Positions 1 through 11,740 of a stretch of DNA of 64,000 nt are shown in pieces. This DNA is from Siphonodentalium dalli. Taxonomy: Eukaryota > Mollusca > Scaphopoda > Gadilida > Siphonodentaliidae. The stretch lies in NCBI GenBank assembly GCA_032622095.1, contig CP136068.1, positions 1,775,314 to 1,839,313 on the forward strand, in the 5' to 3' direction. Under the pieces are notes generated by a model. It searched no databases. It had not been told where the DNA came from and saw only the letters and a list, made by a program, of their open reading frames with translations. Position 1 is the stretch's first letter; each line of letters starts with the position of its first letter. A program made the position numbers and the translations under genes.

Positions 1-790
1 TCAACACCGATGCCACCATATTTTAGTTTTGATTAACCCTCATAGTGGGACCAAATTTTAACTTTCATTAATTACCATGCTACCATATTTTAATGGACCT
101 TCATGAGACTATATTGTATTAACCCTCATAGGACCGTATTTTAATTAACCCTCATCAGTTATATTACATATTTTTAATTAACAATCAAGGTACAATTTTA
201 ATTAACCATCACATGACCAAATTTTTGTATTGACCCTCATTAGACCATATTTTAATTAACCCTGATGGGGCCATATTTTATTTGACCCTCATGTGACCAT
301 TGTTTAATTTACTCTCATGGAATCTTACATATATTTTAATTAGCCCCCATGAGATACAATATCTTCATTTGATACCATTACCTGATATCATTCTTTGATC
401 ATCATTACGCCCTCTTGTGGTGTATATTGGCAAGTATATCTGACCATGTCGTAGGAGGTGATGGACTAAATGTGATTAAAACGTACACGGTATTTACGTA
501 ATTTAATATGCGATTAAAGAAGCGCCAATTCTGGCCTGATTATTTTTCTGCTTGTTATTCCATGCACTATATCCAGACCACTATTTCAAATAATATTAGA
601 GCAGGTATGTGCGTACTTGTATGGTCTATGTTTGATTGGACACGTACTCGGTATTTGCATGCTTGAACCATGTAGATCGAGCGCTTTTCGTCTGATTATT
701 ATTATGCATGTTATTTCATGCACTATTGATACCTCTATTTCAATAGAAATTAGAGCAAAGAAAATATACAATTCAAATGTGGTATCAGAG
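1..790. repeat. AT-rich degenerate minisatellite block, copy 1
   Basis: The first ~360 bases are a degenerate repeat of a ~25-30 bp unit of the type ACCATATTTTAATTAACCCTCATG. Unique-looking sequence follows to about 790. Bases ~60-605 recur in direct orientation at ~5225-5795 and bases ~637-790 recur at ~7525-7680, so this block is one of two direct copies flanking the Penelope-like unit. No convincing coding sequence. Confidence 0.7.
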
Positions 791-1353
791 ACCTAGTTTG
801 TATAGTGAAAATGTGATTATATACTCAACACCTCAGTTTCCTTCAGAGGTTTTAGTCGATGTATGTAGCGCCTTACAATGCGTGAAAATTAAGCGCATCA
901 CCACACGCTATATGTTGGCTTTAAGCTACAAAGTTGACCGCAATGTTTCGACTCTATTTACACAGAACTAGCATGTAGAACTATGAAGGTTGAGTCTTCG
1001 TCAGAGTCACGACCTTATATTGAATGGGTATTTACATTATATATGTATGTACTCATTTTGTTTTTAGTTTTTTTCCGTAATTTATCTCTTTCTTATTAGA
1101 AGAGGATTTACGATACCAATTTCCATGGTCCCAATCAGTGCATGTGTGTGCGTTTTGTAGATGTCGTTTGCACCCTACGCGATTTAGTGTCATAATTTTC
1201 ATGTATCCAGTGCATGTGGCATAGTATTAATTTAGATTTACCTCGCATTTCGTTCTCTGCCTGGCATGGTTTGTTCGCATTACCGGCATTTTCCTCGATG
1301 AAAAGGAGTGGTCTGGAGCGTCCGGGGGCAATATGGTCTCTGTATTCACTTTC
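791..1353 (+). repeat. Left arm of ~550-bp inverted repeat around the Penelope-like element
   Basis: This stretch matches the reverse complement of 4679-5222 at roughly 95% by eye. The two arms enclose a Penelope-like RT relic, an arrangement known for Penelope elements, whose terminal repeats (pLTRs) may be direct or inverted. The short open frames here (for example 1214-1420) are mirrored in the other arm and are probably not genes. Confidence 0.75.
946..1004 (-). ncRNA. Hammerhead-ribozyme-like core, left arm
   Basis: On the minus strand CTGACGA (998-1004) is followed by GACTC, a ~37-nt loop, GAGTC and then GAAA (946-949). This is the order CUGANGA - stem II - GAAA of a hammerhead core. 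Penelope-like elements are known to carry hammerhead motifs in their terminal repeats, which supports the reading. I could not find a convincing stem I partner or cleavage triplet downstream, so it may be degenerate or inactive. Confidence 0.35.
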
Positions 1354-1798
1354 TTTGAATTATTGCTGTACCTGCCATGATGTCCAGGCTATTTCGTTAC
1401 ATGAGATTATAATGAGATAGGCATCGCAATTGGGTGCTATCGGTGTGGCTATTGAAGTCAGAGGTCGTAAATTTCTGACCATGCAATATGTCATGTTACG
1501 CCAATACTTATCTGACGATTGTGGAATCCGGGTAGGTTATAATCTTGTTTGATCAACAGATTCAAAACCCGAGAGAATGTGCCAAAGCTCTTTTATAATT
1601 TCTCTGTATTTATTAAATATTTAGTTTTTTTTTTTAACTAATTTGCTTTTTATTTTATTGTTTTGAGCTTTTTTGTTATTATTTCTTAGCCTTCTGTTTT
1701 ATTTTGCTTTCGTGTTTTATATCAACCATTTTGGAGATTGGTTTATGTATAATGTAGTTTTTGCTTTATCGTAATGAGCCATGAAATTTCTCATGACA
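1354..1798. other. Non-coding stretch between inverted-repeat arm and Penelope-like RT
   Basis: AT-rich with several poly-T runs (around 1628-1680). No coding sequence or repeat recognised. On the minus strand it lies just 3' of the RT, where a GIY-YIG endonuclease would be expected in a complete Penelope element; I do not see one. Confidence 0.4.
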
Positions 1799-2998
1799 TC
1801 ACATTTCTGTGCGTGGGTGTGGCTTTGTTATTGTCGTGGTTTCCGGTCCATTCAATCTCTTTTTTGACAGTATTTCGCCGAGATTTTTTGTTCGCCGGAA
1901 AGCGACTCTCGGTTCTTCTTTGAATATCTCCCTTATATTTGATGAATTTGGGATTTTTTCCCAATTTTCTTTAAGCATTCTATTTATGGTGTCGCATTTG
2001 TTGTGAAGGGTGGTAATCATTGTCACCTTGTTGTTGTCCCTTATTTTGAGAGATTTGTTGTATATTGAAACGGTTCTGTTCCCATATGAGACTGCGTTTC
2101 GATGTTTGGCTATTTCCTTTGTTTTGTAGCCACGTATTCTCAGTTTGTTAGCAAAAAACTCGCATCTGTTTTTGAAGTCTGATTCATTGCTACAATTGCG
2201 CATATAGCGTGTGCACTCGCCAATGATAAATGATTTGAAGTTGCTTTTCTCGTGTGCCGAATTTCGATGTAGATATTGGAATGTATCTGTTGGTTTAATG
2301 TGGCATTTGAAATCGAGAGTTCTGGTTTTACTGAATTTTTGGCCTTTAAGAATATCGAGATCTAGGAATATGGCTTCATTCTTTTGTATATTGTAGGTAA
2401 ACTTGATTAGGTCGTGCGCCGCGTTTGCCATGGTAAAGAATTGCAAAATTTCTTGCTCGTTGCCATCGAACAATATTAGGCCGTCATCTCTGAATCTTTT
2501 GTGTAGGATGATTTTGTGTTTGTATTTAAATTTATCTAGCAGCTGACATATGTGCTTGTTGAGAGCAATGTCGCATATTTCGGGCGAAAATTTGCTGCCC
2601 TGTGCTGCTCCGACAACTTGTTTGTAACATTTTCCATTAAAGGTGAACTCGTTGTTCTCTAGGATAACATGTGCTATCTCTACGAGTTCGTCCGTTGTCG
2701 GGCGATTAATTGAGTATAGATCATGTCTTTATTATTGTCGAGTTCTATTTTTAATGATTCAATTAGTTCTGAAAATCTCATATTCGTGTATAGGCTTGTG
2801 ATGTCATAGGTCGCTAATAGCGTGTCATTGTTGATTTGAGTTTCTTCCAATATTTTGATCAAATCAATCGTTCCCTTTATATGCGTTGATTGCTTGTGTG
2901 ATATAGGTAACAGGAAATGATCAAGAAAACCGCTCAGTTTTGCGGTCGGACCGCTCGATTGCGGTATGATGGGTCTACCACTTAATACCTGAACAAAC
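1799..2998 (-). pseudogene. Penelope-like element reverse transcriptase, broken
   Basis: Reading the minus strand from ~2998, the translation carries the family's N-terminal RT block (GRPIIPQSSGPTAKLSGFLD), then a TYDITSLYTN motif (motif A, near 2790), VVGAAQGSKFSP (motif B, near 2600) and RFRDDG (catalytic Asp pair, near 2490). The 224-residue C-terminal part (1799-2473) has the typical FLDLDI, KPTDTFQYLH and CSNESDF thumb-type motifs. A frameshift near 2690 separates the 60-residue frame at 2680-2862 from the rest, and no GIY-YIG endonuclease follows. This family copies RNA into DNA at chromosomal nicks. As it stands it cannot encode a full enzyme. Confidence 0.85.
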
Positions 2999-3387
2999 TA
3001 GGCACGTGCAAAGTGTCAATACAGTACGACACTCACATGATCGTCTAAGTTGCACATCTCCACGATCCATCCAGATCAAAGACAAAATAATATTTTAAAA
3101 TTCCATAATTATATGAATGGACACTATTAGACTTCCCACTATAAAATACAGAGGCTAGACACGGTATATGTACCATAGTATATGTCTAAATCTGCACAAT
3201 TGAGGAAACTAATCACGCAATAAATGCTGAATTCTAATAATCCAATTGCACGCGCAAGTTCATAACAAACAAGCCAGTTTGATGCGATAATGACGCGCAA
3301 TGAACTAACATTACATTTCCAGGCACATGCCAGGTGACATCCTCACACTGCAACAATTTATGCCAGCGGATGCATATCTCCATCCAG

Positions 3388-3660
3388 CAATGTATGCACA
3401 ACAGGGCCAACTAATATCCATCCTGATTTTAACCCACAAATGTGGGAAATTGAAGTGGGTATTATGCTCTAGAATATATGTTATGCACACGCAGCCAACC
3501 AGTATAATTTATATTGTGCATTTACACACACGGCCCACCAGTTAGGCACAACAGGGCCAACTAATATATACATCCCGATTTGAACCCACAAATGTGGGAA
3601 ATTGAAGTGGGTATTATGCTCTAGAATGCGTGTTATGAACACGGAACTAGTATCTATTCT
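3388..3660. repeat. Tandem duplication, ~150-bp unit
   Basis: The segment starting GCACAACAGGGCCAACTAAT at 3396 recurs at 3546, and both copies contain the stretch beginning AACCCACAAATGTGGG. Two copies, about 90% alike by eye. Short open frames on both strands across this region have no recognisable domain. Confidence 0.75.
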
Positions 3661-4336
3661 GCATCTAACCCATTTTTTGGGGAAGCATAATGGAACTATG
3701 CTATACCATGCATGACCGATGCACATACATACACGGCCCACCAGCTAAATACCTATCACAAGTCCACAAGACATGAAATGGCGCAGTAACGTTGAAACCT
3801 GGACATATGCATAACTGTAATAAACTGGTCTAAGGTATTTGCAATGTGCCAATAAGTGCAACATCAGCAAATATGACGAAGCAGACAAATTGATAAATGA
3901 AAAACAGCCAAACACATGCAGGATCAAAATGCAAAGTGATTTGACCAACCTCAATCCGATACAAATCGAAATAAAAAATGGGACACTACTGATGAGGGAA
4001 GCAATTAAAACTTTCCAATTTAACGGTTGGTCTTTCGGCACGATTTCCGAGCGATAATCTGACTCGGAGCGTTGTTTAATCGCGGCACCATGCTGACATG
4101 TGTCACACTGAACGAAGGCCCACAGTTATGGTCTGAGAACGATACAAATGCATGCTGATGTGCCAAACGGAATGTGTTTATCAGCTCAAATGGCCACCTG
4201 TATATTGACATTACTTTTGGGGTAATTGATTGATTAGGGCGCCATATGAGTAGACTCAGCTAACCCCGTATAGATTGAATGGCGCCAAAACGCTTGACCA
4301 ACGAGCTAGCGCGATGAAATAAATACATGGGAATGG

Positions 4337-4801
4337 GTGTGTCCAGACAAAACGAACCAATCCTTGGAATCCCATGATATGCCAGCACTCGTGAACCTTA
4401 AAACAAATCTTGACACTGACGATATTCAAGAAAACAACCCACAACCGGACACACCAAACGAGTCGAGGAAAAACACTCTGGATAAGTTTGAGGAAGCGGC
4501 AAAGAAACGCCAGCCTTTATTGACTCTTAAAACACACACTCAAACCAGCATGGCAAACCCAGCAAAATGCCAGCCTCTCATAAAGGTGCATGGGAAGAGA
4601 CTCCGTTTCGGCGACGACCAGATTCAACTATGTATTGATTCGGAGATAGACGAACACAATTTCGTCCGGCAGACGAAAGTGAATACAGAGACCATATTGC
4701 CCCCGGACGCTCCAGACCACTCCTTTTCCTCGAGGAAAATGCCGGTAATGCGAACAAACCGTGCCAGGCAGAGAACGAAATGCGAGGTAAATCTAAATTA
4801 A
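4337..4801 (+). CDS. Hypothetical 154-residue ORF inside the Penelope-like unit
   Basis: An ATG-started frame rich in Gln, Asn, Thr and Lys with no domain I recognise. Its last ~40 codons lie inside the right inverted-repeat arm. It runs opposite to the Penelope RT, so it is not the missing part of that polyprotein. It could be a chance frame or a captured exon. I would not assign a function, and confidence that it is translated is low. Confidence 0.2.
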   Translation: MCPDKTNQSLESHDMPALVNLKTNLDTDDIQENNPQPDTPNESRKNTLDKFEEAAKKRQPLLTLKTHTQTSMANPAKCQPLIKVHGKRLRFGDDQIQLCIDSEIDEHNFVRQTKVNTETILPPDAPDHSFSSRKMPVMRTNRARQRTKCEVNLN

Positions 4802-5222
4802 TACTATGCCACATGCACTGGATACATGAAAATTATGACATTAAATCGCGTAGGGTGCAAACGACATCTACAAAACGCACACACATGCACTGATTGGGAC
4901 CATGGAAATTGGTATCGTAAATCCTCTTCTAATAAGAAAGAGATAAATGACGGAAAAAAACTAAAAACAAAATGAGTACATACATATATAATGTAAATAC
5001 CCATTCAATATAAGGTCGTGCCTCTGACGAAGACTCAACCTTCATAGTTCTACATGCTAGTTCTGTGTAAATAGAGTCGAAACATTGCGGTCAACTTTGT
5101 GGCTTAAAGCCAACATATAGCGTGTGGTGATGCGCTTAATTTTCACGCATTGTAAGGCCCTACATACATCGACTAAAACCTCTGAAGGAAACTGAGGTGT
5201 TGAGTATATAATCACATTTTCA
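4679..5222 (-). repeat. Right arm of inverted repeat around the Penelope-like element
   Basis: Reverse complement of 791-1353. It ends exactly where the second copy of the AT-rich block begins (ctttcatta at ~5226), so arm, Penelope relic and arm together look like one insertion unit of ~4.4 kb between two direct repeats. Confidence 0.75.
5024..5082 (+). ncRNA. Hammerhead-ribozyme-like core, right arm
   Basis: Plus-strand CTGACGA at 5024-5030, GACTC at 5032-5036, GAGTC at 5074-5078 and GAAA at 5079-5082: same core as the left arm, in mirror orientation. Stem I and a NUH cleavage site are not evident, so this is a motif call only. Confidence 0.35.
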
Positions 5223-5802
5223 CTATACAAACTTTCATTATCATGCTACCATATTTTAATGGACCTCATGGGACTATATTTTAATATCCCTCATAGGACC
5301 GTATTTTATTTAACCCTCATTAGTTATATTACATATTTTTAATTAACAATCACTGTACAATTTTAATTAACCATCACATGACCAACTTTTTGTATTGACC
5401 CTCATTAGACCATATTTTAATTAACCCTGATGGGGCCATATTTTATTTGACCCTCATGTGACCATTGTTTAATTTACTCTCATGGAATCTTACATATATT
5501 TTAATTAGCCCCCATGAGATACAATATCTTCATTTGATACCATTACCTGATATCATTCTTTGATCATCATTACGCCCTCTTGTGGTGTATATTGGCAGGT
5601 ATATGTGACCATGTCGTAGGAGGTGATGGACTAAATGTGATTAAAACGTACACGGTATTTACGTAATTGGATATGCGATAAAATAAGCACCAATTCTGGC
5701 CTGATTATTTTTCTGCTTGCTATTTCATGCACTATCCAGACCACTATTTCAAATAATATTAGAGCAGGTATGTGCGTACTTGTATGGTCTATGTTTGATT
5801 GT
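5223..5802. repeat. AT-rich minisatellite block, copy 2
   Basis: Direct repeat of ~60-605 (same ACCATATTTTAATT / CCCTCATG units and the same following unique sequence). It stops at 5802 within 'tgtttgattg' and resumes at ~7524, so 5803-7523 is an insertion relative to copy 1. Confidence 0.75.
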
Positions 5803-6047
5803 AATACGACCCTGCCTAACTATGCTTAAAAGCCTGTCCTGATTGGCCAGTGGCCCGAGTTACCATGGCTATCTCGTTCCAGTTTTGTGGTACAATTCTA
5901 CTTTTTCCAATTGTACCACGAAAAAAATCGGTTTATTCAGATCGCCGCACGCGACTTTTCCCGTCTTTTCTAACTCCGCGCAAACGGGGCATCAACGGAG
6001 TACACCCGCACCCGTAACCCTTTGAATTTTGCTCAAGTACCGCCTCA

Positions 6048-6271
6048 TTACGACCTAGCAGATATACATAGCCATAAGTACTCGCTCAAAATCAAAAGGT
6101 AATCTATATCATGAATTTAAAAGGACCAAACCCTCAAAAAATGCAATCTCAAACAAAGCCCGAGCATTATGGAATAGCCTCCCTGAAGATTGCAAATTAC
6201 GCATTGAAACATGTATTGACTACCCCAAATATCTAAAAGATCACTTTATCAATAGCTATAATGTATCATAA
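6048..6271 (+). pseudogene. 3' end of a non-LTR retrotransposon ORF2, broken
   Basis: Translation gives ADIHSHKYSLKIKR, then after a one-base shift NLYHEFKRTKPSKNAISN and KARALWNSLPEDCKL, ending in a TAA stop at 6269-6271. The xLWNSLP block followed by a short basic tail is typical of the extreme C-terminus of CR1/L2/RTE-like LINE ORF2 proteins. Everything upstream (RT, endonuclease) is missing, the usual 5' truncation of a LINE. Confidence 0.65.
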
Positions 6272-6727
6272 ATGACCCATATGTGTTAATCACCTTCTAT
6301 ATTATTCAAATTCATCAAAGGACAAAAAACAAACAAAGCACCATATTCTTAATTAGCCCAAATCAACTGAGATCCACTGGTAACTCAGTCACATCCTTAC
6401 ACATTCATTAAATTGAAATAATAATGTTTCAGGAAATCAAGTAACATATACATGTAGTTCTAATGCTTATGAGCGTATCTTCAACATATTATGCACACCA
6501 TTTACCACCCAACCCCCCCCCCCCCTCCCCAACCTACATCTCTTTCTCTCTCTCAACTGTTCTTCTCCTCTTGCACTTGCACCCACATTATGTCTATATT
6601 ATAATTATTGTATTATGATAGGGCTCTGACACATAAGCCATGGCTTCCACAGAGCCCCACTACCATATTGTAATTTATGTATACTGAGCATCAAATAAAA
6701 TCACTTGAGTTTGAGTTTTGAGTTTGA
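6272..6727 (+). other. LINE 3' untranslated region and tail
   Basis: Follows the LINE stop codon. It contains a stem-loop at 6621-6657 (GGGCTCTG ... CAGAGCCC with inner AAGCCATGGCTT), an AATAAA-like signal near 6695 and a short tail of TTGAGTTTGAG repeats at ~6705-6727. Many LINEs of this type end in short tandem repeats instead of poly-A. A poly-C run lies at ~6513-6527. Confidence 0.55.
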
Positions 6728-7371
6728 ATCTCGCGAATTTTCTAGCGATTTGTCGCTTGAAACCAGTTTGGTTGCCAATGAATATGGTCCAAATGATGTT
6801 ATGGTATATTGATATATGTTACGACCAAAGAAAGTTACTTAATAAGTATATTAAATGACAAAATAAATCCATGGGGCCGGGCTGTGCATTCGTCGATTCG
6901 AATCTCGATCATATTCGATATTTCGGAATCAAGTTGAAAATGAAAGCGTTTGTTCACCAGTACAGAAGGGGAATAAGATTAGTTTAGTAAACTAGATCAT
7001 TTAGATCGCTTTGTGTAAGGAAATTGGTCCATAGTCGATTATCATATATTCATGTTGTCCCAACAACGTTCAAAACAGAAATGACCGCAATCGTATGTCC
7101 TGTACAATTTAAATGAAACGCACGGGCGCCGCTGAAAACACATCGTTTTTTAGCCAATCACAACGATTATTTCTAGAAGAGGTGCCTCGAAAAGTCAACG
7201 GGGGAATTTCATAACAAGACAAGACATTACTAGAGTACTCCATGCAAAGAAATCGAGTACGCCCAATACGAATTACACCACGAAATGTTTTCTCACCTGA
7301 GACCGAAAAAGCGCAGTATTTCGTTGACTATTCAGTCGAATTGTGACCATAAACTTTCAGTCGTATTACAA
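6728..7371. other. Unassigned sequence within the 1.7-kb insertion
   Basis: No open frame, repeat or RNA gene recognised between the LINE tail and the long hairpin. It is part of the segment absent from the first AT-rich copy. Confidence 0.4.
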
Positions 7372-7518
7372 AAGAAATAAATACACGGTGTATCGGTGTG
7401 TATGGTCAAGTTGTACCACAAAAAACTGATTGTAGGACTCCGCTACGCGTCGTCCTACAATCAGTTTTTTGTGGTACAACTTGACCATACACACCTCTAC
7501 ACCGTGTATTTATTTCTT
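7372..7518. repeat. Near-perfect long hairpin (67-nt arms)
   Basis: Arms 7372-7438 and 7452-7518 are reverse complements with only two mismatched positions, separated by a 13-nt loop that itself holds CTACGCG. The outermost bases are AAGAAATAAATACACGG on the left and its complement on the right. It could be a fold-back MITE or the template of a hairpin RNA. No target duplication is obvious. Confidence 0.9.
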
Positions 7519-7524
7519 AATTGG

Positions 7525-7680
7525 AAACGTACTCGGTATTTGCGTGCTTGAACCATGTAGATCGAGCGCTTTTCGGCTGATTATTATTATGCATGTTATT
7601 TCGTGCACTATTGATACCTCTATTCCAATAGAAATTAGAACAAAGAAAATATACAATTCAAATGTGGTATCAGAGACCTG
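7525..7680 (+). repeat. Tail of AT-rich direct repeat, copy 2
   Basis: Matches 637-791 at roughly 95% by eye and ends at the same point (GTATCAGAGACC). In copy 1 the Penelope-like inverted-repeat unit begins there; here unrelated sequence begins. Confidence 0.7.
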
Positions 7681-9679
7681 GGTAACCGACAGTTTAGTGT
7701 ATTTTGCGTAAGCTGACAGCGTCGACATAATGTTGTGTCACTCGTCAAGGTGTTCGTCACTTTTTTTGCAATGGGTTTGTGGGTACCAATGCAATGGCCG
7801 TTCCATGTTTGGCGATGAACATTTTGAATAATTGGAATTGCGCCCTTTGTGACATATCATATACGTGACGTATGGTGATTAAATATTAGAAATTAAACTT
7901 TAGTTTGACACGTGATATTTTGGAAATGTTTCCACATCCTTTCTCATCAAGTGCATACATATATAAAGATTGTTCATAATCACTACATTAAAGCTGCAAT
8001 ATATTTTGTATATGCCTTATAATAATATGATCCGGAGGGCGTTACAATTTCTGAATATTGTGTTCTTGTTGTTGGTAGTTGGGTAAACAATATAACAAGA
8101 AGGGATCATGGTATAAACGAAATACACGCATAGTATTTCTGAGAAATGAATTTAAATATCTCGTGGGATGGGCCATTTACCCCACTCTCTACTGCGCGTG
8201 GTGTAAATCGTCAGCGAAGTGAATTCGATGGGCAATTAACTCCCTGTGCGTTCTTTCCTTCGCCCATAAAACTGACAACGTCGTCATATGGTCTACAAAA
8301 AGTAGCCAAACAAAACTAAACCAAACAAGTTACAGACCTACTTAATAGGGGGCACGGTTCGCAAGATAATTCCATATAAACACTACATGTGGGGTATACT
8401 GTGTCCGCCCCACATGGCTATCTTTTTGTGACTGAGGCAGGTACCTAATTAGTTTCAATATCACATATCAGTTATGTATAATAGACTTGTGGTGTCAATG
8501 CACTTGATCAATCAAACAGAACATTACTTTTGAAGCGATTGTATTTATGATCCATTTGGCACAGACATGATTGAACATGTGACATAATCAAGCGGGAAGA
8601 CAGAATGCACGGACCAGGAAGTTACAGTCTCCAATACAGCAAATATTAATATGCGGGTATAGCAACGACAAACCGATCGTTGTATATATATATTACACTC
8701 TTAGAACCAGAAGTCATTCAGAGAACCAAAAAATGTTCCATACCTTGTCACAATAGGATCACTTTATTTGATGCTCTAAAGGACCCCATCATAAGGTTCT
8801 ACAGTCTATACTGAAGAACCATATCATAAGGTTCCACAGAGAACCCTGTTCATAACTTGGTTCTCCGTGGAACCTTCATAAGAACTACACTAGAATATAA
8901 TACAGGTAACAATTCTAAGATAAATGGTACCTGAACATTCCACATTTTTTAAATAAAACGACTCAGTTCTGGTTATCGGGCTCACGGAACAACAAACCAC
9001 CTGTCCACATTACATTGAACGTTCGGCCCATTTCGCAACAACGAAATAGCGCATAATGATAAATTGTTGGTTACCTTGCCTCTATCGCGGCGTTGCGAAC
9101 ACTTTGGGGTTTTGTTATAATAACTAATAGATTGTCATGATATTGAAGCATTTGGGGAATAATATGTAAAGGTCAGATTATACCTGCACATTCCATATAC
9201 AATTCGCTTAATTTTGGTGTGATTCATATTCTTTATTACAAGAAGGTGGTGAATTAGTCTGCACTTTTACACATAATAGAGACCTTTCGCAAAACTCACG
9301 TTTACGATTAGGGATACGGATAGGGTACTACGTCACCAACCTTTGTGTACTTTCTAATCGTTCTCGTATTTTACTATCCGCGATGACGGTTACGATTTCA
9401 TGGTTTCTAATAAGCTCAAATAACACCTGAAATTTATTTTCTGCAATATATCACTTTACTCCGTTCGAGACTGTATATGTATATCATGTAAACCATCCAG
9501 TTGTATTGAGCTACGACCTCGATATGCTGTTTATATTGTCAATCACTGTACTCGTCGTCGTGAATCACGAGCTTCCCGCGAAATAAGATCGCTATTCACA
9601 ACGGATAGCCATCACTGGTTGCGACATAAAACTTTACAGTAAGAGGAGTGCATATATAATAAATTTCAAAATAACACCA
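7681..9679. other. 2 kb without recognised genes
   Basis: No long open frame or clear tandem repeat. The only local structure I noticed is several short AAGGTTC(T/C)ACAG-like repeats at ~8780-8880. Nothing here supports a gene call. Confidence 0.4.
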
Positions 9680-9684
9680 CGAAT

Positions 9685-10385
9685 TTAGATCTGGAGATAT
9701 TTTCTGATTATTTTAAAAGCTTAAACGACTCAGACGAATCTGATAATCTAGGTAATTATATAGATGAATTAAATGAGTCGTCGCTCCATGACAGTTATCT
9801 AAATAACGCTATAACCGAAGAAGAAATTAAATCTGTAATTTTCAATTTGAAAAACAGTAAAGCCGCTGGTCACGATGGGCTTTTAAATGAATATCTGAAG
9901 GCTTCTGTTGAGAAAATGATGCCCATTTATTCCTTAATTTTCAATTTAATCTTGGAATCTGGAAACTACCCCCGGGAATGGGCCGTCGGGATGATAAAAC
10001 TATATATAAAAAGTCTGGTGACCGAACTATGCCGGATTCATATCGGGGAATTACACTTTTAAGCTGTCTTTCTAAAGTATTTACAGCCATTCTAAACAAT
10101 AGAATGGTTTCTTTTTCAGATGATCATGAACTAATTTAAAAAAATCAGACGGGATTTAGAAAATCCCACTCAACCGTAGATAACATATTTGTTTTACACA
10201 GTGTAATCAACCTATACCTAAAAAGTGGGAAAAAATTATATTGCACATTTATTGATTTTAGAAAATCTTTTGATACCATATGGAGGGATGCAATATGGCT
10301 TAAATTAGCCCAATGCAATATCAACGGAAAAATACTTAATGTCATTAGAAATATGTACGGTAAGATAAAAACATGTGTCAAAGAC
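9685..10385 (+). pseudogene. LINE reverse transcriptase fragment, frameshifted
   Basis: Plus-strand translation shows EEEIKSVIFNLKNSKAAGHDGLLNEYLK (RT motif 0/1 region, 9815-9900), then after a shift SYRGITLLSCLSKVFTAIL (motif 2 region), an in-frame TAA, QTGFRKSHSTVDNI and IDFRKSFDTIWR (motif A, near 10260). It breaks off near 10380 before the catalytic (Y/F)xDD box. This is a CR1/Jockey-like non-LTR RT relic, truncated at both ends, with at least one frameshift and one stop. No activity expected. Confidence 0.85.
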
Positions 10386-10529
10386 AGTCACAACACTAAT
10401 GTCTCATGATTTGCCGTTTCGGAGCGCGCCGAAGTATAATAAATATATGACATTTCGCACTGAAAGCGACATAATGTGGCATGTATTGCCATCCCTGTCG
10501 CTTGCGCCTCACATTTTGTCGCTTTCTGT

Positions 10530-10985
10530 GCGCGACAGCACATCAGAAATATCGCATGTTTTCGGGCGCGACGAATTCTACACAAGCGACAGAATGTCAT
10601 ATGTTGTTTTGTTGCACGCAGAACGCTACAAAATGTGCGATATGTTTGCACATCAGAAATGTCGCATGTTGTCGGGCGCGACGAATTCTACACAAGCGAC
10701 AGAATGTCATAAGTTGTTTTGTTGCACGCAGAACGCTACAAAATGTGCGATATGTTTGCACATCAGAAATGTCGCATGTTTTCGGGCGCGACGAATTCTA
10801 CACAAGCGACAGAATGTCATATGTTGTTTTGTTGCACGCAGAACGCTACAAAATGTGCGATATGTTTGCACATCAGAAATGTCGCATGTTGTCGGGCGCG
10901 ACGAATTCTACACAAGCGACAGAATGTCATAAGTTGTTTTGTTGCACGCAGAACGCGACAAAATGTGCGATATGTTTGCACTATT
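10530..10985. repeat. 110-bp tandem repeat with 220-bp dimeric order
   Basis: ACGAATTCTA recurs at 10571, 10681, 10791 and 10901, a strict 110-bp period over four copies. Copies 1 and 3 share one set of variants (gttTTcggg, tcatATgttg) and copies 2 and 4 another (gttGTcggg, tcatAAgttg), so the array grew as a 220-bp dimer. Long open frames crossing it are a by-product of the repeat. Confidence 0.95.
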
Positions 10986-10999
10986 ATTTTCACATGTCA

Positions 11000-11740
11000 T
11001 TACAAAAATGAAATCGTAGCCGGAATGTATTTTAGCACTGAACATTGATATTCATATAAGCATAGCGTGATAGACAAGGCACATATCCGCGGAGTCATTG
11101 AGTATTTGATATAGGTATATATGCAGTCCTTCAAACAATTGATAGCACAATGTACTGTTGTAATGTGTTATTTGTCCCAGTGTGATATTATATGTCGCTA
11201 GTATAATATACATATCGCGTTGGTTCTGATGCTATCAAATAATTTTGGAACTAGAGGAAGATGCATGTGCCATATTAGGCACTCCAATGCTTATAAACAA
11301 TCTTGGGTGCCGGTATGGATTGATATTTAAGAGTGTATGCTGTATTAATTTGGCGATTGATATAAGGGGCAAATGTGATTAAGGGCCTCTCAATTGGTTA
11401 CACTGGTGTAAATAAGGTTCGGAGAGACCTCTAGTGGATGCGGGAGGAATATATAGGAGAGAATAAAATAGACACTGGGCCCTGATTGGTCAATAGCCTT
11501 GTATGCTCTTCCCTATGATTTCCCATAGGTAAAATAGCCATTGGCACAGGAATTAACCCTCTGTCGTGAAGTTTGAATTGTTTGGTGTGGTCTAAAATAT
11601 ATATATATATTCTTTATATATTCTTTATTTCCTCCATTCATGGAGATATTTAGAGAATGCATACAATTAATATAAATTATAAGAACATAAACAGGTAACA
11701 AAAGTCAACATATTTACAGTCATCAACTAAGTGGTGAACA
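11000..11740. other. No recognised feature
   Basis: AT-rich, with an AT microsatellite at ~11598-11611. No coding sequence or repeat family recognised. Confidence 0.4.

Noticed and set aside
6880-6910. A GATTCGAATC string resembling a tRNA B box
   Set aside because: No matching A box, cloverleaf or acceptor stem around it.
7681-9679. Short AAGGTTC-type repeats near 8.8 kb as a possible element
   Set aside because: Too short and irregular to define ends or a unit.
10375-11048. Overlapping plus-strand frames of 109-185 codons
   Set aside because: They exist in all three frames across a 110-bp tandem repeat, the sign of a repeat by-product.
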